From Golubevia sp. BC0850 (lineage: Eukaryota; Basidiomycota; Exobasidiomycetes; Golubeviales; Golubeviaceae): a DNA stretch of 43,944 bases. The notes below the pieces were generated by a model. That model did no database searches, was not told where the DNA came from, and was given only the letters and a program-made list of their open reading frames with translations. Location: contig JAAVVG010000053.1 in NCBI GenBank assembly GCA_012976225.1, positions 1-43,944 on the forward strand. Reading direction: 5' to 3'. Position numbers and translations under genes: made by a program. Positions 22,631-31,147 of this stretch are shown piece after piece. Each line of letters begins with the position of its first letter. The first letter of the stretch is position 1.

Positions 22631-22776
22631 AGCTCATCAGCCCAGAAAATTTTAAAAACTCAATGACCTCTTCATACGCTTCCTTTCAAAATAGAACTGT
22701 AGCAGGGTGATTGTAGCTATTGTTCGGTTTACACCTTTGAACTAGCTTTCTTTCAGAAGCCTCAGAAACAGACTAA
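22631..22776. repeat. Imperfect local duplication, copy 1
   Basis: Pairs with 22862-22986. Shared blocks are GATGACCTCTTCATA-GCTTC or AATGACCTCTTCATACGCTTC, then ATAGAACTGTAGC, GTTTACACCTTT and CCTCAGA-ACAG. It ends in a decayed GAAACAGACTA form of the palindrome. Confidence 0.75.
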
Positions 22777-22861
22777 ATCCACGAAGCTCCAGCTGTCATA
22801 CAAAACATGGTTGCATGGAGACAATCTTGAAAGACTCAGAAAAGGCTTGGATGAGTCTCAA

Positions 22862-22986
22862 ACTCATTAGCCCTTCGGAGACTCGATGACCTCTTCATAT
22901 GCTTCAATTCAAGATAGAACTGTAGCTGTTGTTGACGTTTACACCTTTCAACCAGCTTGCTCTTCGGGACCTCAGAGACAGCCTAG
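22862..22986. repeat. Imperfect local duplication, copy 2
   Basis: Second copy of 22631-22776, shorter by an internal gap. It ends in GAGACAGCCTAGC, closer to the intact palindrome than copy 1. Confidence 0.75.
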
Positions 22987-23770
22987 CTACCCACATAAAT
23001 GCATTTGGAGATCGGCTAGCGTGGTGACACTTCACCTAGTTTGCGTTGCAGACACATAACTCAGTTTTCCAGTAGGATAATGTTAAGACTGTTGCTTCAG
23101 ACAATGCAGAGAGATTATTCGGAGGAATAAGCAACAGTAAAGCGCTATTTCCTCGAAAGTGTAGAGGCCTAGGGCCTGAATCATGCTGACCAATCTCGCT
23201 CTCCCAAACTCTTTACTGGAACTTCTGAGGCAACTGAGGTGACTGTTCATTAATTAGTGCTTAGAGGGTCGCATGTCTGTGTGAAGGACTAGCTTGAATA
23301 CGATGCTGCTTCTCTCTGCTGTTGTCGAAGAGTATGCAAGAGTGTCACCAACTTCTGTGACAGCTCGAGCGCTGTTTCTCCGGGGATCGAGCTCAAATTT
23401 CCAAACGAACTCATGCCTAGTAGTGAAATGCCAGCATTCCAAATCACTCCAATCTGAACTCAAATCTTTACTATCACGGTGTTAGTTTTATTTCATGTTC
23501 AAAGACACGTTGAGAGCTGGAGTAGCAAAATTTCCAAAGAAGTTAAGTTCTATCGATATCGAAAGTTGCAGATACTCGTTCTTGAATGAGTAGACTTTTC
23601 CTAGATTTTGTTGGGGTCATTCGTTCTTTTGCCAGAGAACAAGAACCAAGAATTCAACGCGACTAGGAGGAGCAGCTTCTGACCTGCTTTTGTTGATCTC
23701 TTTTTTTTTTTCCTTGGAAGAAAAAAAAAGCTAGTCCTTCCTTTTGTACAAGATTAAAGGTTGACTTTAG

Positions 23771-24789
23771 GGACAATGCATTTTGATTTGCTCGATTCCG
23801 TACCTCAGAGAGGCACAGCTTCGTCAGCCTTGTCAGTCATTCGGTCAGTCAGTCAGAGAAATCAGAAAGGGGGGACTAACGGCCGGCGATCGTATTCAGC
23901 GCTGCCTTGTTCAAGGTCGCGATGATATAGACGATACAGCGATCTCGCAACGTGAACCCCTAACAGCAGTATCCTTGCAAGTCAAAGTGAGCAGTGTTTC
24001 TCTTCATCAGGTGCTGCTCCAGCTCGTCATCTGTACCTCCCATGGCGTCTGGGCCCACCTCAAACATTTCCGTGCTTAGGACGCCCGACTGAGGTACACT
24101 GGTAGACTCGGGAACGTATGAAAATTGGCCTTTGTGCCTTGAGACCCTAATCTGGATAGGTTGATCCACACCTGCCCGGCGTATCGCTGGAACGATGGCG
24201 ACCTCCAGCTTGTGCTGAATTCCCTCCCCCCCCGGGGGGATAATGCATAGGTGATCCGAGACGAAGCATAAGTGAGTGCAAGCGTTCACAGCTTCTTCCC
24301 CTGGGCTCATTGGAAGAAGCAGCACGATTCCGAATCGGACCAGAATGCGGTGGAGCAGCTCGTCCTGGACCTCTACTCCCTCTTCGGGACCCATTTGCTC
24401 GTCCGTATCAACTTCGAACGTCTCGCTGTCCCAGAGGAGGTCCCCGGCACCTCCAGCGACATTTGTTTGTAGCTTGGATGATGCGCATGCATCCAGACCT
24501 CGACCACTACTGTTCCTTTTCCCGGTTCTAGAAACCAGCCGCGGAAGCCTGGCTCACCTTGTAGGACAGTACCGCTCGGAGTAGCTCCGCATCCCGCGAT
24601 GACATGTTTGAAGTGCATCTGGATGGAACTCGTCGTCTTTCCGGTCGTGGCTCGACGGAGGAAAGATCCAGTTCCATTTCTTGGGAGAGTCAAAAAAAAG
24701 TTTGCATTGCTGCCGCTATTTGTAAGGAATGCTTTCAACTGAGCGGGCGTCCGCGCTCTCCGCGCAATTGAGTATCGAGTCAGAGTCAA
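23771..24789 (-). other. GC-rich coding-like segment, unrecognised, probably relic
   Basis: This kilobase is visibly richer in G and C than its flanks and carries two long minus-strand reading frames, 24373-24789 and 23960-24394, that overlap slightly. Both have coding character: the first contains GTGSFLRRATTGKTTSS, GEPGFRGWFLEPGKGT and VVVEVWMHAHHPS, and the second GPEEGVEVQDELLHRILVRF and QIRVSRHKGQFSYVPEST. I could not place either in a family. It could be a transferred or host gene remnant, or an old integrated element. An eight-C/six-G run lies at 24226-24239. Confidence 0.4.
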
Positions 24790-25074
24790 CTACTCGGTAA
24801 CGTCACAATCAACATCAAGCAACAGAGTTTAGTGCAACCGAGTTCCGCGCTAGAAGCTCTTCCATTCAAACTTCCGAAGTCAAGATTGAAAAGGCATCAC
24901 GAAGAGGCAGCAGAGCCTGATGGTCGGCGGGCTTCTCCAACCCGAACAAACTGCAAGGGGTCACAGTCATACGCATGTAGCAGTAGTAGTAGCAGGGAAT
25001 CATAATGTGATATATCACAGTGCAAAACCGTCGCGAGAAATGATAAAAGAAGTCTAATATGCCAGAGACAGACT

Positions 25075-25089
25075 GTCTCCTGCGGCTAT
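25075..25089. repeat. 15-bp palindrome, perfect arms, centre A
   Basis: Reads GAGACAGACTGTCTC with flank CTGCGGCTATCCCTCC. Confidence 0.9.
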
Positions 25090-25330
25090 CCCTCCAGGAG
25101 CGGCATCCTGAAGTGTCTTGAGCTCAAAACAGAGCTAGTCGCAATGCTTTCAGGGGATATGAACGTCGCGCAGGCTTTCACAAATCATGTATGATCCGTA
25201 GGCAGGATGAACAAGAAAGAGTTTCTGTTACTCAGATTGCGGAAGGGAGGAAGCTTATTCTCTATCGCATAGTGATAGCTTGATAATTGATGAACAAAGA
25301 AGGTTCCAAGAGCTTACCCTGCGGTCCTTA

Positions 25331-25355
25331 AAGAAAGAGAGAAAGAAAGAAAGAA
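25331..25355. repeat. (GAAA)n microsatellite
   Basis: AAGAAAGAGAGAAAGAAAGA followed by AAGAAG. Simple repeat with no associated gene. Confidence 0.85.
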
Positions 25356-25648
25356 GAGTCACCAAGGTGCCAAAGTTTTTCAGAAGAAATTGGAATAATG
25401 GGGTTCATTTCCTTGGAATTGTGACTTTCTGAGCAGGGTCCTAATCCTTCTCAACTCACCAGAAGTCTGTTTCTTCAAGTGGAGCTCTGAAACGCAACAC
25501 GTTTTGGAGTGAGCTTCATAGATCAATCACTCGTAGACGAGTGATGTGGTCTCAAGTAGAGGCTGAATAGAGATTTCACTTTGTGTTCAAGAGTGAGTGA
25601 AAGATGAAATCGAAGGCGGGTGGAAAGCGTGAGCTTGATTGAAGGCTG

Positions 25649-25663
25649 GAGACAGACTGTCTC
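25649..25663. repeat. 15-bp palindrome, perfect arms, centre A
   Basis: Reads GAGACAGACTGTCTC. Downstream GGCGAGGTTGAGTGT matches the sequence after 19579 (GCGAGGTTGAGTACC), so the two share a longer ancestral repeat. Confidence 0.9.
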
Positions 25664-26699
25664 TGAGGCCCTTGATCAAGATTACAGGCGAGGTTGAGTG
25701 TAAAAGAACAAGGTCCTTCTCAAAGTCCTGACAAGCAGAGTTTGGTACTTCGTGCGCGACCTCAACGCGGTGCCGAAGAGAGGCTGTCTCTACCAGACTG
25801 GCTGTGCTCTTGTAACACAAACTTGATCTAGAGTTCAGGACTAGACTGGAACATCTGGGAGTGTTTTCAGATATGATCTTACAGAAAAGCGAGAACAGAA
25901 GTAAAAAGAGTGGAAGAGAAGGGAAGATATCTGGATATAGGGTTGTATGAACAAAGGGATTCCTATCAGAGACCCAAAAATGAAGCTCAGAATTGTCTGA
26001 AGCGATGCAACGGAAGAAAATAGTGTGGAAAAGGTTGCCAGAAACAGGCTGTCTTGGGCGTAGAATCACTGAGTCTTGTGACCACAAGACTAGCTAGACC
26101 TTCTTCTCAACTGATCAAGCCGGCCTGTTTTTGTAGAAAAAAAAGTCTTGTTGAGCAAGTTAGAGACTTTGAGTGCAGTCAAGAGACCTGCAAAGTTTTG
26201 AAGAACATTTTGAAGAAGGATATTTGCGGATCAAGAGAAGCCTGTCCCTTTCTCGAAAGCATCGTACGAGGGAAAATGCTCAAGAGGAAGTCAAGGATCT
26301 GAAATTCATTTTGAAATCATCGACATGAATTTTTCTGCTTCGATGAGGGGATCAGTGGTAAAGAAAGTTGACAATTCTCTCTTTACACACTTTTTCGTTA
26401 TCGCGCTTTGGGTCAAATTTTGGGATTAATCTCGGAAGGAACTCGACAGCACCTTGTCTTACATTAGAAATCCATTCAATTGAGGGTCGAACGCATCAAT
26501 TTTCTCGTTTTTATGCTGTTGCACGAGACTCGCCCGCTTGACTGCACAACAGCTTTGACCATGTGTAGATAAGTGTGGCGCAAAATAACGCCAAAAAGAC
26601 TTCGAAAAATAGCTCGATTCGCTGTAACGCGGATATTTTCGACGGTTGTCGTTTGCCACATGATTTTATCCGATGAGGAGCCCAATTTTACATTACCCC

Positions 26700-27069
26700 T
26701 TTGACTCTTTACCTTTAGGCTTTGTATCGCAGAACCCACATACCAGCCAAAACCATGTGGGACGTGGCACCCCCTGCAAGCAGAGATCATGTGGGAAGTA
26801 CGCTAGGTATGGTGGTGAGGTCATTCTTCTCAATTAAGGTTCACCGATAAGATTTCATCAGCTTCATAGTAGGCGTATCATCAAAGCAAATATGTTGCGT
26901 TGAGGCGGGGGTGAGTCCATGAGGTGGCTCCGCTAGTTGCGCACCGTCATCGAAAACCATTCTCGCTTTCTATTTTCACATGGCCTCTTTTCCCTCTGCT
27001 ATTCACTTTCAATCAAATCTAGTCTAAAATTGATCTAATTTGAAGAGATCGAATCTTACATGTGGGAAT
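26700..27069 (+). repeat. Exact 370-bp tandem duplication, unit 1
   Basis: Identical base for base to 27070-27439 when read line by line. The two units are directly adjacent with no spacer. The unit holds three CATGTGGG motifs (26754-26761, 26788-26795, 27059-27066) and a near match in the opposite direction (CCCACATA, about 26736). It contains no convincing ORF. It lies directly upstream of the peptide-precursor gene and is probably part of its control region. Confidence 0.97.
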
Positions 27070-27439
27070 TTTGACTCTTTACCTTTAGGCTTTGTATCGC
27101 AGAACCCACATACCAGCCAAAACCATGTGGGACGTGGCACCCCCTGCAAGCAGAGATCATGTGGGAAGTACGCTAGGTATGGTGGTGAGGTCATTCTTCT
27201 CAATTAAGGTTCACCGATAAGATTTCATCAGCTTCATAGTAGGCGTATCATCAAAGCAAATATGTTGCGTTGAGGCGGGGGTGAGTCCATGAGGTGGCTC
27301 CGCTAGTTGCGCACCGTCATCGAAAACCATTCTCGCTTTCTATTTTCACATGGCCTCTTTTCCCTCTGCTATTCACTTTCAATCAAATCTAGTCTAAAAT
27401 TGATCTAATTTGAAGAGATCGAATCTTACATGTGGGAAT
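27070..27439 (+). repeat. Exact 370-bp tandem duplication, unit 2 (promoter-proximal)
   Basis: Second identical unit. Its end (ATGTGGGAATTTAAATACC) leads within 60 bp to the TATA box of the peptide-precursor gene. CATGTGGG motifs recur at 27124-27131, 27158-27165 and 27429-27436. Confidence 0.97.
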
Positions 27440-27493
27440 TTAAATACCTGGGGCAGATCTAGAAGCGTGTGAGAAATGCGACCGGTCCAAAGG

Positions 27494-27500
27494 TATAAAA
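27494..27500 (+). promoter_or_regulatory. TATA box (TATAAAA) of the peptide-precursor gene
   Basis: TATAAAA lies 246 bp before the chosen ATG at 27740 and is followed by a CT-rich leader, as usual for strongly expressed fungal genes. The in-frame upstream ATG at 27476 precedes this TATA, so it is unlikely to be in the mRNA. This supports 27740 as the start. Confidence 0.7.
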
Positions 27501-27739
27501 CCCGACTGATTCTGCACTTTCTTCCCACCACTTCCACCCCATCTCCTTTCGTCAAACTCAACATATTCTGTAGGTCTCAAACAATACCAGCTCCTCGGAA
27601 GTCTCAGCCTCAGCTCAATCGAACGATCCTCCCCCTCAAGCTAACTTCCAACTCTTTCATCTCGTTTTTTCTCTTCCTTGTTTCCCGCTCAACTTTGTTC
27701 TCGGCTCGGTCCTTTCTCTTTCAAACAGGATCATCAAAG

Positions 27740-28211
27740 ATGCTCTTCAAATTCTCTATTCTCCTTGCCTTCACTGCTATCGTCGCTTCTGTAGCTGCTT
27801 CTCCAACTTCTGGATCTGACTACGAAATGGACCTTGCCAAACGTCAATGTTCTGGAGGATGTCCACCACCTCAAGTTTGCTTCGTGGATGATGCCGGAAA
27901 TGTTGGATGTAAGGATCCCGTCTTGAAGCGTCAAGGGTGTGCTGGAGGCTGTCCAGTTCCACTCCAATGCATGGGAGACGAAAACGGAAATCCAATCTGC
28001 GTTGACCCACCTTCAAAGCGTCAAGATTCTTGCTCGGTTCGTGGACTGTGCCCTTGTGGTGGTGAGTAGTATGCTGGCTGTGGGTATTGAAAATCAAACT
28101 TTTTAAACATTTCCTTTTCACACCTCTTCTTCCAATTATTGTTGATTCCGGTTAGATGTTTGCAAGCCTCCCCTCGCTGGCGCATGTGGAGATGCCGCCT
28201 GTGCTGCTTAG
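27740..28211 (+). CDS. Kex2-processed cysteine-repeat secreted peptide precursor, two exons
   Basis: Exons are 27740-28061 and 28156-28211, with a GTGAGT..TTAG intron, giving 125 residues. Residues 1 to about 20 are a signal peptide (MLFKFSILLAFTAIVASVAA). A short propeptide ends at Lys34-Arg35. Peptide 1 (36-62) and peptide 2 (65-92) each begin with Gln, share the GGCP-P motif and have the same spacing C-x3-C-x5-C-x9-C (C37, C41, C47, C57 and C67, C71, C77, C87). Each is closed by Lys-Arg (63-64 and 93-94). Peptide 3 (95-125) also starts with Gln and has six cysteines (98, 104, 106, 110, 118, 123). The layout is that of fungal KEP precursors cut by Kex2 in the Golgi. N-terminal Gln could cyclise to pyroglutamate. 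Extracellular disulfide-bonded peptides are expected, and their role (effector, signal or toxin) is unknown. The ATG was chosen for the signal peptide and its place after the TATA box. It is intact, unlike many neighbours. Confidence 0.9.
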
Positions 28212-28768
28212 CTCGATTCTTTAATATGGCAATCAATCTTCTCAAATCTTCTCACCCATTCAACAATCACATCAATCGGTTTTGCTATGCTACTACCGCC
28301 TTTGCTTTCTTATCTTCCGAAACCAACTTTCCATCTTATCGAGCTTTATTCTCATTTTTTTATATTTTCATTTTTATTTGGGGTTAATTTTTTTTTGAAC
28401 TCTCAAGCGGTCTGCTTTTGAATTTCAAGCTTGAAGGAAGCCACTGTCCACTTGAAATAGCTTTGTCTCTTTCTTTTGAGTCTTCTCAGCGCGAGTTGAA
28501 TCTTCTTAGAAGGGCAAAAAAGTCCCAAAACTAGAGACCCAGTAGTTCTGATCATAGAGATGATGACTTCCCAAGTGGGTCTGGAGACAATTAGAAAGGC
28601 AGTGAGGCAGGACGAGTGAGTGGACGTTTTTCGAAGTAGATCTTTTCCTCCCTTTCTTGACCCCTTCCTCTTATAAGCGTAAAAAATGGTTACTTACACT
28701 GATTGCTCCTTGAGAACAGTTACCTCTCTTGTCGTCCAACCTCAAACAAAGCAGTCTTTTGATTTAAT
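28212..28768. other. 3' flank and intergenic, no gene
   Basis: T-rich 3' region of the peptide gene (TTTTTTATATTTTCATTTTTATTTGG near 28350), then anonymous sequence up to the retrotransposon relic. Confidence 0.5.
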
Positions 28769-29150
28769 TTAGCTTGAAGAGTGCATCTTTCCTGTGGTTC
28801 CTTCATTGTTTTTTCTGCTTATCTCTGAGACCATTGCAATAAGTGTGAGATTTTGAGTTGTTGGATTATGAATCGCGAGTAGAGAGATGTCTGATCCTTG
28901 GTGGAATCCATAATTGGTGGAAAAGGGAACTGCTTTGAAGATGCGCGCTGAGAGTTGTTGTAGGCAATTCAGCCAAAAAGGGAAAAAATCGGACAAACCA
29001 TTTGAAGCATGAGTGACAAAGAGTTCCGAAACATTGTTTGAGGTTCTGATTGACTCGTTCTGTAAAATTTTCGTTAGGCATGTTCAATACTCGGCACATA
29101 GTTGGAGTTCTTTTAACTTCTTTTTGATGAAGAGCACAGTTTTTTTTCAA
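28769..29150 (-). mobile_element. Ty3/gypsy-like retrotransposon fossil (integrase end of pol)
   Basis: On the minus strand one stretch reads NENFTERVNQNLKQC, close to the GQTERVNQxLE block of Ty3/gypsy integrases, followed by a segment resembling the LPxAEFAYN region. Another stretch reads PFSTNYGFHQGSD, like the SPFxxNYGxHP block that follows it in the family. Only this part of pol is recognisable, and no reverse transcriptase, RNase H or flanking LTR pair was seen. The element is broken with several interruptions and old. It begins about 560 bp from the peptide-precursor stop. Confidence 0.65.
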
Positions 29151-29555
29151 GCTCCTGTGGAGGTGTTGGAAAGAATTATGCTAGTTCAGAAGCAGAAGAT
29201 CCGGTTTCTGTTTTGACCTTGGTATCAAAATATTTCTTTGGGAGCAACACGCACTGAAAGGTGAAAATATCTTCAGCTATATTCACGAACAAAGTAGAGA
29301 AAAAAAAAGAAACAACAGAAACATTGGACAAGAAACTAGACGTAAAAAAGACAGCCAATGAGAGCACAGACGAGTAAAATCAGAGGCAGAACAGCATAGA
29401 CGAATAAAGGGAGAGAAGAACAAAGAGACAGATCAACAGAGAGAAAAACTTTTCTTTGGCACTTGCATTAAAGGTTCCGTTCTTTGACTCTACAGGGCTC
29501 CAACTGTCAATCTGAGGATGATGATTTCGAAGTCAAGTGAGAAGCGTTGCCTCCA
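29151..29555. other. Repeat-like, A-rich, no gene
   Basis: A-rich stretch with GACGAATAAAGGGAG (about 29400), a block shared with the dispersed repeats. It may be further relic of the pol element or part of the palindrome repeat family. Confidence 0.4.
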
Positions 29556-29957
29556 ATCGAGGCTAAAGACAGCCTGTCTCTGCCAACATTGCCGCCTACT
29601 TCTCTGAGACGTCGACACACCGTTTACTGGATAAAAGAAAGTCTTGATTCAAGAAGATGCCGACAGGTGCAAAAGACAGCAAGAGATGAAAGAGAAAAGA
29701 CACCGGATGAATAAAGGGAAGTTTGAGCAAAAGAGACGATTTTCAGTTTGATCAAGCTTAGGGCAAGGAGTGGCCTACGAAGTCACCCCCCAAAAAAATT
29801 GAAGCTACCTCAGCCTTCACAGTCTGCCCTCAGTCGCGAGGAATAGTGGATGAGGTTTTTCCACGCGGGAGACCAGCTGTCTCCAGCAGTCACCCCTGAG
29901 CAGGAGGCAAGATCTCGAAAAGTCTTGTGCTTGAAACGGAAGGAGTTCATCATTTAA
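29556..29957. repeat. Dispersed repeat, long copy 2
   Basis: Aligns with 18659-19066 over its whole length in the same orientation. It contains the palindrome variant AAGACAGCCTGTCTC (29566-29580) near its left end and GAGACCAGCTGTCTC (29869-29883) near its right. Point differences and small gaps are spread evenly, so the copies are old. Confidence 0.8.
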
Positions 29958-31147
29958 CACTCTGACTACAAGAAACCTCAGGAGAGAGCTTGGAAACGTA
30001 TAATTCCATCCCTCCTGCTCAAATCGCACTCAACCAGATCATCAAAAAGCAAAAGACTCAGACTGGCCATCCTTTCACTGGCCAATCTTTTCAAGTAGTA
30101 ACACTCTCAGCGATTAAGAAGGTCAATTGGGCGGGGACAAACAGCAGCGGAGCAGCAACCTGTCCAGCTGTCACAACATCTGCCAACCGGTGAGGAAAAC
30201 CCAACCTTCCTATATTGGAAACCAAATTCTAAGATATCTCCGCAGAGAGCTTTGCTTCTTTTCACTCCCGTGAATCCTTTTGGTCGTTCTCCTTGATGTC
30301 TGCTCTGCCGCGATCTCTTGCAGAGGTGGTATTTTTTTCATGGCGGCGTCGATTCTTTCCACGACCTCAGCCCCACAAACTTTCAAACCGTCTTGATCCA
30401 CTCAAGATTCAAAAAATCGCAATCAGCTACTATCTACAGCTACTATCTACACGGCGTGGAAGTTTCCATACGTCGATGAACCTCTCTTTGCTGACTTTCC
30501 ACTCTCTGACTGTTTCTGAGCGCTCGATTTCATCAGTCGGCTCTCAGATCCAAACGCACAGCTTTGAGCACCCAGGAGTACATAGCTCTGGATTGATTAA
30601 GAAGAAAGAGCCTCGGGATTTTTTTTCTCGCGCTGAGGTCTCGAAACTTGAAGCTTGCAATTTGAAGATCGTCTTGGGAGGTCTTGCAGTCCTGCAACGC
30701 GCCCGCCACTTCTCTCGGGAGACGATACTATTTGAGGGCCATCTTGATCGGCTTTCTTGAATCGGGAAAAAATCCTTGGACCCAAAGAAGGGCGAGAAGA
30801 GTTTATCCGGGGATTAAGCTCTCAGAAGGACGAACTTCAAAAAAGAGATAGATCAGCAGGCTGTCGACTCTCGAAAAGCCCAGACAAATTTCTGTTTGAA
30901 AGGTGACCTATTATACATGCATGTACTCCCGTGGTACCAGAGATTCAGCGAAAGAGAGATGGGCGTCATGGAAGAAGAGATGGACCATTGAAGATGGCTT
31001 CTATTCCTCCAGTCTCTGCAAGCATCGTCGATTTGCCCCAATCTGTGATATCTTTCTCCTCTCCCATTCCCCATATTCTACCCTCCGTCAAATGCTGAGT
31101 AAAAGACAAGGCAAAAAAGAGAGAGGGGAAGAACATTGGGAGAAGGA
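29958..31147. other. Intergenic, no supported gene
   Basis: The plus ORF 30293-30760 is the longest but has no domain or splice context. A 13-bp direct doublet (AGCTACTATCTAC) lies at about 30424-30450. Downstream flank of the membrane-protein gene. Confidence 0.45.

Larger units (their letters stand above)
19067..23770. other. Repeat-derived gene desert
   Basis: No gene is supported. The stretch is built from diverged pieces of the same repeat family as 18659-19066, recognisable by the palindrome GAGACAG-N-CTGTCTC and by blocks such as GAATAAAGGGA or GAACAAAGG. Short ORFs (60-110 codons) on both strands lack domains and overlap each other. A segment near 20935-21025 resembles the region just upstream of long copy 2 (about 29500-29580). 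Confidence 0.65.
24790..26699. other. Repeat-derived gene-poor stretch
   Basis: Contains palindromes at 25075 and 25649, degenerate forms at about 25780 (GAGAGGCTGTCTC) and 26041 (GAAACAGGCTGTCTT), a GAAA tract at 25331-25355, and a GTAGTAGTAGTAG tract near 24985. The minus ORF 25587-26087 reads through repeat pieces and is not supported as a gene. Confidence 0.5.

Noticed and set aside
27476-27739. In-frame N-terminal extension of the peptide precursor from ATG 27476
   Set aside because: This ATG lies upstream of the TATA box, and the extension would bury the signal peptide.
18659-29957. CRISPR-like array from the repeated 15-mer
   Set aside because: Spacing is irregular (hundreds to thousands of bp), flanks are related to each other, and the genome is eukaryotic.
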